From positions 310,001-374,000 of the forward strand of contig NZ_FNFX01000004.1 in assembly GCF_900100975.1 (NCBI RefSeq): a stretch of 64,000 bases of DNA, in the 5' to 3' direction. The translations under genes and the position numbers were made by a program. This DNA is from Methylophilus rhizosphaerae (GTDB lineage Bacteria; Pseudomonadota; Gammaproteobacteria; Burkholderiales; Methylophilaceae). Every line of letters begins with the position of its first letter. The stretch's first letter is position 1. Of this stretch, positions 30,716-39,713 are shown in pieces. The notes under the pieces were generated by a model. That model saw nothing but the letters and a program-made list of their open reading frames with translations. It had not been told where the DNA came from and did not search any database.

Positions 30716-31099
30716 CTACCCAGCAATATCAATAGCCGTTTTATCAGGTGACTCCGCTGCCTTTTGCATCTGCTGCTTGATTTCCGCTTGCATTTGTTCC
30801 ATGAGTTTCTGTTTGTCTTCCCCGCTCATGGCATCGAACTCTTCCTGGGAGATGCCGTGTTTTTTCAGCCAGAGGTACTGCATTTTTTCGGCATCGGACA
30901 TCTTCATAAAGTTTTCCAGCTCCTGATAGGGGTCGCTCAGTTTAGGCTGCTTGGCGGATTCCGTGAGGTAGGTTTTGCTCGACGGAGTGTTGCTGGTTGT
31001 GGTGGAAGTTTCCTGGTCTGGGAGTGTCTTTTTGGTCGTGCCGGATTCAAGGCTGGACTGCGCGAGTTTACTTAGCATACCGATCTGGTTCAGATTCAT
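30716..31099 (-). CDS. Hypothetical protein, 127 residues
   Basis: Not recognised. The N-terminal half is rich in Ser, Thr and Lys (TTSNTPSSKTYL) and looks disordered. The second half is charged and helical (YQELENFMKMSDAEKMQYLW, EEFDAMSGEDKQKLMEQMQA, EIKQQMQK) with coiled-coil character. No signal peptide or membrane segment. The composition and normal ATG suggest a real cytosolic gene. It is convergent with the thioredoxin gene and stands alone. Confidence 0.6.
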   Translation of the reverse strand: MNLNQIGMLSKLAQSSLESGTTKKTLPDQETSTTTSNTPSSKTYLTESAKQPKLSDPYQELENFMKMSDAEKMQYLWLKKHGISQEEFDAMSGEDKQKLMEQMQAEIKQQMQKAAESPDKTAIDIAG

Positions 31100-31227
31100 A
31101 GCGGTTCACCGATAAATTGAATGGGCTGTCCGATGATAAGCGAGTGCAGGTTGGTTTAATGCGTTGAACTAAAAGGAGAATGCCCTTTATTTATATGGCT
31201 GATTGAATGTTCGGGTGCTAAAACGCA

Positions 31228-33315
31228 CTATTGTTTAGGCGAAATGGATTTATTTTCCTGTAGGGCGGATGTCCATGCGGCTTGCAGGTCAATGTCATCA
31301 AACGGTTTGGGTTTGCTGAACAGATAGCCTTGTACCACCTTGCAGTCGTAACCGAGTAAATATTTGGCTTGGGCAGCGGTCTCCACGCCTTCCGCGACCA
31401 GTTCTTTATTCAGGCTTTTTGCCATGGAGATAATGGCCTGCACCAGCAAGCGGTGATCATTATTGCTGGCGATGCCTTGCACAAAGGATTGGTCAATTTT
31501 GATTTCACTCACTGGGAATTTGTTTAGATAACTGAGTGCGGAATAGCCGGTGCCGAAATCATCCAGGGAGATTCTGAAGCCCATTTTGTCCAGGTTTTTC
31601 AAAGTATTCCGGATATGGGCGCTGTCGTTCAGCAGCAGGCTTTCGGTAATTTCCAGGGTAATCCATGCCGGATTGCAGCCGGTTTTTTTAATCAGGCGCT
31701 TGATGGAGGCAAACAGGTTGTTGTGGATAAACTGGCGGCTGGACAGATTGATGGCAACGGTGATGGGGTGTTCGCGACCGCTATTCCATTGGACAGCATC
31801 TTTAAAGGCGGTTAGCAGGACCCATTCACCCATTTCGACGATGCATCCCGAGTCTTCCGCAATGCTGATAAACCGGTCAGGTGGAATCATTTCGCAATGA
31901 TTGCGGTTCCATCGCAGGAGGGCCTCTACGCCCACAATCCGGTCTGCCTCCAGGTTAATCTGCGGCTGGTAATGCAGCAGAAATTCATCATTCTTTAGCG
32001 CCCTGCGCAATGAGCGTTCAATGTCGATACGTTCAATCGTGGTTTGCGATAAATCGGAGGAATAGAATTGGTAGTTGTTGCGGCCTTGCCTCTTGGCCTT
32101 GTACATGGCGATATCCGAATATTTCATAATATCGCTGACATCACTGCTATGGTCAGGGCACATCACGATGCCAATACTGGCCGAAATAAACAGTTCCGTG
32201 CCATGGATCAGCACCGGCTGCTTGATGGACTCAAGTACTTTCTTTGCGACGGTTACCGCATGTTTTGAATCTTGCACGCCGGCAAGTACGATGGCAAATT
32301 CGTCACCGCCCAGGCGGGCCACGGTATCCGTGGGGCGCACAGCGCATTCAATGCGCCTGGCCGTTTCGTGCAGCAGCAAGTCGCCTTCCGCGTGGCCGAG
32401 CAGATCATTGACGGCTTTAAAGCCATCCAGGTCAAGCATCAGAAACGCAAATGAAAACGCCGACTGGCGGGATTTCTTGATGCATTGCTCCAGTACGTCC
32501 AGCAATGAGATGCGGTTGTGCAGCTTGGTAATGGAGTCAAAATAAGCCAGGTGGTGGATGCGGTCCAGGTTTTCATAGGACTGCGTCACATCCTGCCCAA
32601 CGGCGATCACGGTTTTGACTTCGTTGACGGCGTTAAATTCAGGCGTCAATACCGTGTGCATGATTTTGTGCTTGCCATGGCGGGTGGTCACCTTTAAGAC
32701 GGCATGCTGATTCTCGCCGTGCAGGAACACCTCGCGGATGCTCTGCTCAAGGGCGATGGCCGAGGTGCCGCCAGGATATTCCGAGGGCGTTTTGCCCATC
32801 AGCTCACTGGCATCCACTTCATAAAAGGATGAATTGGCATGATTAAGAAAGATGCGCTTGCAGTCACGGTTGTACTTGGCGATACAGTTCGGCGAGTTTT
32901 CTACAATCGATCGGTATTCGTTTTCTTTCTGGATACTCTCGGTAATATCCCTCGCATACCCCAGGGAGCCGACTACCTGGCCGTCTACAGTCAGCGCAGA
33001 TTTATAAGACTCTATCCAGTAATACTCGCCTTCCGCGTTCTTGATGGGGACAACGACCGGGCTCGGTGAGGTACTCAGCATGGCTTTTTTATCACCATCA
33101 ACATATTCCTGGGCTAACTCGGCGGGGAAAAAATCAAAGTCTGTCTTGCCAATCAGTTCAGCACTGGAAGCAACCCCCACCATGTTGGCATAGGCCGTAT
33201 TCGCTACCAGGATCCGGCTGTCAGCATCCTTAAGCCAGACCATAAAAGGGAAATTATCAATCAATGTCTGGATATACGGATTATTTTCAATACGCTGGTT
33301 TTTGGTATTTTTCAT
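31228..33315 (-). CDS. PAS-PAS-GGDEF-EAL cyclic-di-GMP protein
   Basis: 695 residues from the ATG at 33315 (MKNTKNQRIENNPYIQTLID); a GTG at 33372 would add 19. Two PAS domains (roughly residues 10-130 and 135-255, the first with MVWLKDADSRILVANTAYAN). Then a GGDEF domain with canonical ARLGGDEFAIVL and an EAL domain with canonical VGVEALLRW, ending in GYLFSKPKPF. Both catalytic signatures are intact, so synthesis and hydrolysis are both possible. No membrane helix, so it is a cytosolic sensor. No neighbour indicates the signal. Confidence 0.93.
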   Translation of the reverse strand: MKNTKNQRIENNPYIQTLIDNFPFMVWLKDADSRILVANTAYANMVGVASSAELIGKTDFDFFPAELAQEYVDGDKKAMLSTSPSPVVVPIKNAEGEYYWIESYKSALTVDGQVVGSLGYARDITESIQKENEYRSIVENSPNCIAKYNRDCKRIFLNHANSSFYEVDASELMGKTPSEYPGGTSAIALEQSIREVFLHGENQHAVLKVTTRHGKHKIMHTVLTPEFNAVNEVKTVIAVGQDVTQSYENLDRIHHLAYFDSITKLHNRISLLDVLEQCIKKSRQSAFSFAFLMLDLDGFKAVNDLLGHAEGDLLLHETARRIECAVRPTDTVARLGGDEFAIVLAGVQDSKHAVTVAKKVLESIKQPVLIHGTELFISASIGIVMCPDHSSDVSDIMKYSDIAMYKAKRQGRNNYQFYSSDLSQTTIERIDIERSLRRALKNDEFLLHYQPQINLEADRIVGVEALLRWNRNHCEMIPPDRFISIAEDSGCIVEMGEWVLLTAFKDAVQWNSGREHPITVAINLSSRQFIHNNLFASIKRLIKKTGCNPAWITLEITESLLLNDSAHIRNTLKNLDKMGFRISLDDFGTGYSALSYLNKFPVSEIKIDQSFVQGIASNNDHRLLVQAIISMAKSLNKELVAEGVETAAQAKYLLGYDCKVVQGYLFSKPKPFDDIDLQAAWTSALQENKSISPKQ

Positions 33316-33537
33316 AACATGGATGAATATCTGGTAGTGATCTGCTTCTCTTTCCACAAAAATAAGCGGCACTCTGAATAATTAATTTCGGTAATATTTA
33401 ATTTTTCTTAAATATCATTGCGCTAGTGTAACCAATCATTAAGTGGAAGCTATTATAAGTTCATTGATCGGATCTTGTTGGACCCGAGATTCCCCATTGT
33501 TATCCAGCGGATTTGTACCGATTTTCTGCCAGGCTAT

Positions 33538-35001
33538 TTAATGGCCGGCAAAAGCCGCCTTTAACGCCAACACACCTTTTTCCAGCTCTACCGTGGTCAG
33601 GCTGCCAAATCCCAGGCGGATCGCATGCACGCTTTGCTGCGATTCTGAAAACAGCGTGCCGGGCAGAATGCGCACTTTATGTTTTAAGGCTTCTGTGGCG
33701 ACTTTTTCTACATCGTAGCCTTCTCTCAAACGTAGCCAGATCGCCAACCCGCCATCTGGTGCGTCAAAAGTGACATATTCCTTGAGCTCTTTTTTAATCA
33801 GTGCAATCAGCAGGTTTCTGCGCTCGTTATAGACTTTGAAGGTTCGGCGGATATGGCGTTTGATTTCGCCGGAATGCATCAGTTCGGCCACGGCCAGTTC
33901 GGTGATCGAGTTGCCTTGCCGGTCTATCAGCATGACTTCTTTGGCACAGCGGTCTATCAGGCCGGGTGTCGCCACCAGGTAACCTACCCGCAAGCCGGGA
34001 GCGAGCACTTTGGAAAGTGAGCCGACATAGATGACGCGGCCGCCGTGGTTGGTACTGGCCAGTGGAAACACCGGGTGATGTGAGAAGTGGAACTCGTGGT
34101 CGTAATCATCCTCGACGATTGTAAAGTCATACTGTTCGGCCAGCATCAGCAGTTTTAACCGCCGTTCGGCGGTCATGATCACAGTGGTGGGAAACTGGTG
34201 GTGCGGCGTGACATAAATGGCGCGGATAGAGTATTGCTTGCACAGCTTTTCCAGCGCGACCACATCAATGCCATGCTTGTCCTGGCCCACGGTAAGGATA
34301 TTGGCCCCACAGGACCTGAAAGCTTCTTTGGCGGCTGGGTAACTCAATTGTTCCACCACGATAAAATCATTGGGCCGTGTGAGTACGCGGGCCGCCAGGA
34401 AAATGCCCATTTGGCTACCACGTGCGATACAAATCTGGGCTATATCCACACTCAGGCCTCTTTCCATATTGAGCATGGTGGCAATTGATTGCCTGAGTGC
34501 CAGCGTGCCACGCGGGTCGCCGTAACCTAGCTGGTTGCCTTTGCTGGAACCGACCAGCGCATGGCGGAATGCGCGTGACAGGATATTGAACGGAATCAGC
34601 CGCGAATCGGGGATGCCATCATTAAAATCAATCACACCCGCTTCTGGCGACTGATAATTCAATAGGGGGTGCGTCGGCCCTTCCACCACATTGGCGGGTT
34701 GTTTGCTGGTTTTTGCGGTTTGCGGTTGTGCATTGAAGTTGGGCAGGTTGGCCGAGACAAACGAGCCACGCCTTTGCTCGGAGACCAGCCAGCCCTGGGC
34801 GATTAATTCATCATAGGCGAGGATGACTGTTTTGCGATTCACTTTGAGTTTTTCTGCCAGCTCTCGTGTACCCGGCATGGCGGTGGAGGGCGCCAGGCGG
34901 CCGCGCTGGATCTCTTCCATGATCTGCTGGGCGATTTGCAGGTAAACCGGCAGGCCGGAAGTGTCGATAATCGTTAGATTCAGGCTCCACGAACGTAGCA
35001 T
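33538..35001 (-). CDS. MocR/PdxR-family regulator (GntR-HTH plus aminotransferase domain)
   Basis: 487 residues. N-terminal GntR winged HTH (PVYLQIAQQIMEEIQRGRLA, then GTRELAEKLKVNRKTVILAY), a linker, and an aminotransferase class I fold with the PLP-binding lysine region YVGSLSKVLAPGLRVGYLV. MocR regulators bind PLP and control vitamin B6, taurine or GABA genes. The gene is divergent from mxaR. The 192-bp gap holds TGGACYA repeats of the kind MocR proteins bind. No pdxS/pdxT or taurine genes lie nearby. Confidence 0.9.
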   Translation of the reverse strand: MLRSWSLNLTIIDTSGLPVYLQIAQQIMEEIQRGRLAPSTAMPGTRELAEKLKVNRKTVILAYDELIAQGWLVSEQRRGSFVSANLPNFNAQPQTAKTSKQPANVVEGPTHPLLNYQSPEAGVIDFNDGIPDSRLIPFNILSRAFRHALVGSSKGNQLGYGDPRGTLALRQSIATMLNMERGLSVDIAQICIARGSQMGIFLAARVLTRPNDFIVVEQLSYPAAKEAFRSCGANILTVGQDKHGIDVVALEKLCKQYSIRAIYVTPHHQFPTTVIMTAERRLKLLMLAEQYDFTIVEDDYDHEFHFSHHPVFPLASTNHGGRVIYVGSLSKVLAPGLRVGYLVATPGLIDRCAKEVMLIDRQGNSITELAVAELMHSGEIKRHIRRTFKVYNERRNLLIALIKKELKEYVTFDAPDGGLAIWLRLREGYDVEKVATEALKHKVRILPGTLFSESQQSVHAIRLGFGSLTTVELEKGVLALKAAFAGH

Positions 35002-35069
35002 TTTTCAACTTTCCTCATTCAAAGCCAGTCACTCACAGCGGGAAAAATTCCCTTTTCTTTTCGATAATT

Positions 35070-35146
35070 CTGGACTACCAATATCTCACTATAACGCATT
35101 ATTAACTGGACCAGCAATGTTCTCAAAACTGGAGGATTGTGGACTA
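35070..35146. promoter_or_regulatory. TGGACYA direct repeats between MocR gene and mxaR
   Basis: CTGGACTA (35070-35077), CTGGACCA (35106-35113) and GTGGACTA (35139-35146) are all in the same orientation and spaced 36 and 33 bp. TauR and PdxR, other MocR-family regulators, recognise direct repeats containing CTGGAC or GTGGACTA-like cores. Their place between the two divergent starts suggests autoregulation of the MocR gene, and control of mxaR is possible. Confidence 0.55.
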
Positions 35147-35193
35147 GTTACATTCTGTTACATTTTTGAAACATCTTGATAAAGGAATCTTTC

Positions 35194-36243
35194 ATGTCAC
35201 CTCCATTAGATATTCAACTGACAGATTGGCGTCAGCATGCACTGGAACTTGAAAAACAAGTGAACCAGGTAATTGTGGGCCAGAGCAAAGCCATTCGCCT
35301 GATGAACATTGCGATTTTTGCCCGTGGTCATGTGTTACTGGATGGGGGTGTGGGCGTGGGTAAAACCACGTTGTTGCAATCGATCGCACGGGGTATCGGC
35401 GGTGCGTATGAGCGTATCGAAGGCACGGTGGATTTGATGCCGAACGACCTGATTTACCACACGTTCCTGGGCCCGGATGGCAGGCCGCAAATTGATGAAG
35501 GCCCGTTGCTGCGTGCCGGTGAAGAGTTGTCCGTATTTTTCTTTAACGAAATCAACCGTGCCCGGCCACAGGTGCACGCCTTGATGTTGCGCGTGATGGC
35601 CGAGCGCCATATCAGCGCGTTCAAAAAAGAATACCGCATGCCGCACATGATTGTGTTTGCTGACCGTAACCAGGTGGAAAAGAACGAGACGTTTGAAATC
35701 CCCTCGGCAGCGCGTGACCGTTTCATGATGGAGATCCCGATTGAGATTCCTTCAGACCGTGAGCTGAAAAAGTCGCTGGTGTTCAATACCAAATTCCAGC
35801 ATGCGGAGAAGCTCACGCAACAGGTGGATAGCAGCATCCTGAAATTTGACCAGTTGAACGCGTTTTCTGACCAGCTGCAAAACCATATCCAGTCCAGCGA
35901 TGTGCTGGAGGAGTACACCATGGATTTGTGGGATGCGACGCAGCACCCTGAAAAATTTGGCGTGACCATGGAGAGTGTGGATATCAGCCGCCTGATACAG
36001 ACCGGTGCCAGCCCGCGCGGCATGGGCATGCTGATGAAAGCGGCGCGTGTGAATGCCTGGCTGAATGGCCGTGACAGCCTATATCCGGAAGATATCCATG
36101 CCGTGTTCCACGAGGTGATTTCACACCGCCTGGTATTTAATTCTGCTTATGAAAACCGCAGGACAGCACTGGCACGTGAACTGACCGATAACATTATCCG
36201 TACCGTGGCTGTGCCCAGTTTGTCATTCAGCAAAGTCGCTTAG
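35194..36243 (+). CDS. mxaR: MoxR-type AAA+ ATPase MxaR
   Basis: 349 residues from the ATG at 35194 (AAGGA 10 bp before; a TTG at 35176 is less likely). Walker A is GGVGVGKTT and the Walker B region is VFFFNEINRARPQ, with Asn where most MoxR ATPases have Asp; I recall the same NEINR form in other MxaR proteins. MoxR ATPases work as chaperones with vWA-domain partners. Here the next genes are MxaS, MxaC and MxaL, the partners known from methanol dehydrogenase operons, where the set helps activate the enzyme. Confidence 0.9.
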   Translation: MSPPLDIQLTDWRQHALELEKQVNQVIVGQSKAIRLMNIAIFARGHVLLDGGVGVGKTTLLQSIARGIGGAYERIEGTVDLMPNDLIYHTFLGPDGRPQIDEGPLLRAGEELSVFFFNEINRARPQVHALMLRVMAERHISAFKKEYRMPHMIVFADRNQVEKNETFEIPSAARDRFMMEIPIEIPSDRELKKSLVFNTKFQHAEKLTQQVDSSILKFDQLNAFSDQLQNHIQSSDVLEEYTMDLWDATQHPEKFGVTMESVDISRLIQTGASPRGMGMLMKAARVNAWLNGRDSLYPEDIHAVFHEVISHRLVFNSAYENRRTALARELTDNIIRTVAVPSLSFSKVA

Positions 36244-36252
36244 TGATTCATC

Positions 36253-37182
36253 ATGCTGCTTTCAATGACTAAGAGGTTTGGGCAAAAAACGGGCAATAAA
36301 GCCGTCAAACATGCGCGCGAACAGGATGAGTCCAGCTATGCATTGCCCTTTGAGTATGTGATTGGCTGGAAATCCGACAGTATCCAGTTGGGCGATCACC
36401 CAGGTACGCAACGCGGTATCGGCTTTGATTACCGTGGCAACGTCAACCTGGCGGATTACCCGGATGCCAGGCGCATGGATTTACGGCAGACCATACGCGA
36501 CCCGTTCGAACAGGTGCAGGTGCGGCAGTTCAACCAGGACAGCACCACGCCTATCTATGCCGTGTGTGATCTATCCAGCTCCATGCAGTTCAGGGGTCGC
36601 CAGCGCAAGCTGGATAAAGCGATTGAAATTGCCATCGCGGTCGCCAATTCGGCCCACCGTGCCGGTGATTTGTTCGGCTTTATTGGTTACAACCAGCAGG
36701 TGCTCGAAGACTACACCTTGCCGTTGAGCCGTAATCTGCATCAAAGCAAAGAAGCGATTGGCTTGCTGCATGATTACCAGCAAATGCAGGTGGGTGCCGA
36801 TGGCATGCCCGATGTGCCCAATTTTCTCGGGCAGACGCGTGGGCTGGTGTTCTGGATTTCCGACTTCCACATACCACTGAATGTGATCGAAAAAACGCTG
36901 ATGGCGATGTCGGCCCATCAAGTTGTACCGATTGTGCTATGGGACGATGAGGAATACAAAAAACTGCCCAAGTTCGGATTTGGCACCATGATAGACCTGG
37001 AAAACGGCCGTAACCGTACGCTGTTTTTCCGTGCTGAAGTCAAAGCCAAATTCGTGGCGGCCTTTAATGAACGCCGCCATGCGCTGGAGGCCTTATTCTG
37101 GCGCTTTGATAGCCCGGCGCTGTTTATGCACGGCGACTACAAGCCAGACATCATGACGCATTATTTTGAACAGACGATGTGA
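36253..37182 (+). CDS. mxaS: MxaS, DUF58/vWA-like protein
   Basis: 309 residues, cytosolic. DUF58-type protein with a von Willebrand A-like fold: VCDLSSSMQF gives the D-x-S-x-S MIDAS pattern, and FWISDFHIPL lies later. It follows mxaR by 9 bp and precedes mxaA, the order found in mxaFJGIRSACKLD clusters of methylotrophs. It probably links the MxaR ATPase to the membrane proteins MxaC and MxaL. An in-frame ATG at 36265 is an alternative start. Confidence 0.87.
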   Translation: MLLSMTKRFGQKTGNKAVKHAREQDESSYALPFEYVIGWKSDSIQLGDHPGTQRGIGFDYRGNVNLADYPDARRMDLRQTIRDPFEQVQVRQFNQDSTTPIYAVCDLSSSMQFRGRQRKLDKAIEIAIAVANSAHRAGDLFGFIGYNQQVLEDYTLPLSRNLHQSKEAIGLLHDYQQMQVGADGMPDVPNFLGQTRGLVFWISDFHIPLNVIEKTLMAMSAHQVVPIVLWDDEEYKKLPKFGFGTMIDLENGRNRTLFFRAEVKAKFVAAFNERRHALEALFWRFDSPALFMHGDYKPDIMTHYFEQTM

Positions 37183-37213
37183 CCATCCATTTAAATACGC
37201 GAAATAGACCATC

Positions 37214-38191
37214 ATGTTAAAACGAATTTCAAATATAGCAGCCCCCAGGGCGTTGCAAAGCCTGTTGCTGGCTACCTGTCTGCTGTTGGCGGTGGCTACT
37301 GCAACGGCTGAGGAAGCCGCACCAATCGCTGAAAAGGCCGTTGTTCAACCAGCATTAAAAGTGAGCAATCCAGCGTCACCTATTGGTGTGCATATTGGGG
37401 ATGTCCTGACCAGAACGGTCATTGTCGATGCACCAGAATCCTACAAGCTTGCGGAAAATGCCTTGCCTAAAAAAGGCAGCAAGCATGAAGGCATTGAGCT
37501 GGTGGATGTGAGTTTGCAAAGTGAAACACATGCCAAACAGGCCCATTATATTTTGCAATTACGCTACCAGGTATTTGCGAACAGCACATATCCTGCCGTG
37601 CTGCATTTGCCGGCAGAAACACTGGCGTTGAGCGATGCTGCCGGCAATGCCACGCTGGAGATACCGGCCTGGGGCTTCTGGTTTTCACCGCTGGTGACTG
37701 GCGGCACACTCACGGCCAAAAAGAATCTCCTGCCTGAAGCCAGGACGCCATTGATTGATAGCCGTCATGACCAGCAATTACTGGCTGCGTTTCTGGCCAT
37801 TGCGGTCGCCAGCCTGCTGGCCCTGTTATATATCAATGCCGATGGTCACTGGTTACCGTTTATGGGCGGCGCATTTGCGCGGGCGCATCGGCAACTGAAG
37901 CGCCTGGCCAAGTCCTCCAGGCCCAAAACCGCTGCTGAAGAGAAAAAGGCATTGGTGTATTTGCACCAGGCATTTAACCAGCATTACGGCGCGAATATTT
38001 TTGCGCGGGATGTGCAGGACTTTGTGACCTTGCGTCCTGGCTTTAAAGGGTTACAGCAGGAAATCACGCAATTCTTTGAGGCATCCAACCAATCGCTGTA
38101 TGACGTTAAAGGCCGCGATAGCAGCCAGGTGATTGCACAACTGGTGCAGTTCAGCAAGCAATTGCGCGATTGTGAGCGGGGCGTTGCATGA
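37214..38191 (+). CDS. mxaA: MxaA, methanol dehydrogenase maturation protein
   Basis: 325 residues. Signal peptide or N-terminal anchor (about 14-32, ending ATATAEE), a periplasmic beta-rich region, one membrane helix around LLAAFLAIAVASLLALLYI, and a cytosolic C-terminal region (RAHRQLKRLAKSS, then AEEKKALVYLHQAFNQHYG). In known methylotrophs MxaA is needed for active, calcium-loaded methanol dehydrogenase. Its stop overlaps the mxaC start by ATGA. Confidence 0.87.
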   Translation: MLKRISNIAAPRALQSLLLATCLLLAVATATAEEAAPIAEKAVVQPALKVSNPASPIGVHIGDVLTRTVIVDAPESYKLAENALPKKGSKHEGIELVDVSLQSETHAKQAHYILQLRYQVFANSTYPAVLHLPAETLALSDAAGNATLEIPAWGFWFSPLVTGGTLTAKKNLLPEARTPLIDSRHDQQLLAAFLAIAVASLLALLYINADGHWLPFMGGAFARAHRQLKRLAKSSRPKTAAEEKKALVYLHQAFNQHYGANIFARDVQDFVTLRPGFKGLQQEITQFFEASNQSLYDVKGRDSSQVIAQLVQFSKQLRDCERGVA

Positions 38192-39153
38192 TGATCCTGA
38201 ATCCATGGGCATTTGCCTTATTGCCCATCACGCTGCTGCCATTCTGGCTGAAAGGGCACCAGGGCAAGTTCTATAGCTGGCTGGAGATCATGCCGGAAGA
38301 TGCCTTGTCTGACCGGCTGAATCTAGCTGTGAAAATCATTACCGCATTACTTTTGCTGAGTATCGTCATTGCACTCGCCGCCCCCAGGGGCTCGGATGAG
38401 CAAGTGCAAAGGGCAGGCAAGGGTGCGCAGACGGTGATGGTGATAGACCGCAGTGTCAGCATGGACCACCCGTTTGCCGGTGATAGTTCCGGGCATGTAG
38501 CCGAGATTAAGTCCGCGGCGGCGCGGCGCATTATTACCAGGTTTATTGATTCACGCCCGAATGACATGATGGGCGTGGTCGGGTTCACCAACTCGGCGCT
38601 ATATGGCATCAAAATTACCACCAACCGCGATGCGATTCATGCCGCGATTGTGGCAGCGACCAGCCCCTCACTCAACCAGACCAATATCGGGGCAGGGCTC
38701 ACTGAAGCCGTTGGCCTGTTCGACAATATCCAGAGTTCGGGCTCAAGAGCGGTGATTTTGCTATCGGATGGCGCAGGCAAATTAAGTCCACGCGTGAAAT
38801 ACCTGCTGAGCGAACGCCTCAAGAGCCGCAAGCTGGGCATCTACTGGATCATGTTGCGTGAACCGGGCGAAGCAAGCATTTTCTCCAAAGAGGAATACGA
38901 AGAAGGCCGCACGCCCAATTCAATTGTGCTGCATAAGTATTTCCAGTCACTGGGGCTGAAATACAAGGCCTATGAAGCGGATGATTCAGAAAGCCTGCAG
39001 TCGGCCATTAACGACATTGATTCACGCGAGAAAAAAGCCATTAAATATTACGAGACCATTGCCGGCTATGACTATTCCAGGGTGTTTATGATCATTGCAC
39101 TGGTATTGGCGCTGTTACTGCTGGGCATTAAAAATTTGAGGGTGTATGAATGA
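38188..39153 (+). CDS. mxaC: MxaC, membrane vWA-domain protein
   Basis: 321 residues. Helices near the N terminus (WAFALLPITLLPFWL; IITALLLLSIVIALAAP) and at the C terminus (VFMIIALVLALLLLGI) flank a vWA domain with the MIDAS motif VIDRSVSMDHP. The BatA/BatB-like layout fits a metal-ion-dependent adhesion partner of the MxaR ATPase. ATGA overlaps with both mxaA and mxaK indicate tight translational coupling. Confidence 0.87.
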   Translation: MMILNPWAFALLPITLLPFWLKGHQGKFYSWLEIMPEDALSDRLNLAVKIITALLLLSIVIALAAPRGSDEQVQRAGKGAQTVMVIDRSVSMDHPFAGDSSGHVAEIKSAAARRIITRFIDSRPNDMMGVVGFTNSALYGIKITTNRDAIHAAIVAATSPSLNQTNIGAGLTEAVGLFDNIQSSGSRAVILLSDGAGKLSPRVKYLLSERLKSRKLGIYWIMLREPGEASIFSKEEYEEGRTPNSIVLHKYFQSLGLKYKAYEADDSESLQSAINDIDSREKKAIKYYETIAGYDYSRVFMIIALVLALLLLGIKNLRVYE

Positions 39154-39713
39154 AAAACCATTTAACGCGCAAAAACCAGGTGCTGGGAGCGCTGCTTATC
39201 GTCGGCGTACTGGGCAGCGGTTATGAAGGCTACCAGGTAAACAAAATCGCTACGGCCAATGCTACATTGCAACGCGGTGAAGTGCTGGAAGGTGATGCAT
39301 TCCCATTTCACCAGAAGTTTGCCGATGCCTACCAGCAAGGCAAAACCGATAACTACAAGCATGCCGTACAAAATTTCAGCCAGTTGCTGGAAGCGCCTAA
39401 AAAGCATGATGAACAGGTGTTTGAACCTGACCAGCATCTGAAATCGCAGATTCATTTCAATATTGGTAACCACCTGTTCCACGCCGGGTTGCAACGGATG
39501 GTTGAACCCGATGGTGCACTGCAGGAGCAGGCCAAATTTGATTATCTGCAGGCAAGGACGGCTTACGAGCAGGCGCTTAAACTTGACCCTGCTAACCAGG
39601 CTGCCAAATTCAATTTGAGTCTGTTGCATGGCGTCATCCCCAAACATATTAAAACCGTGCCGCAGGACCCTTCCGGCATGGAAATCAGCAATTTGCCACA
39701 GGGATTGCCATGA
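39150..39713 (+). CDS. mxaK: MxaK, TPR-like membrane-anchored protein
   Basis: 187 residues: one N-terminal helix (VLGALLIVGVLGSGYEGYQV) and a periplasmic helical part whose C-terminal segment (DYLQARTAYEQALKLDPANQ, AAKFNLSLLHG) has tetratricopeptide character. It holds the BatC-like position between two vWA proteins. MxaK is required for full methanol dehydrogenase activity in studied species. Confidence 0.84.
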   Translation: MKNHLTRKNQVLGALLIVGVLGSGYEGYQVNKIATANATLQRGEVLEGDAFPFHQKFADAYQQGKTDNYKHAVQNFSQLLEAPKKHDEQVFEPDQHLKSQIHFNIGNHLFHAGLQRMVEPDGALQEQAKFDYLQARTAYEQALKLDPANQAAKFNLSLLHGVIPKHIKTVPQDPSGMEISNLPQGLP

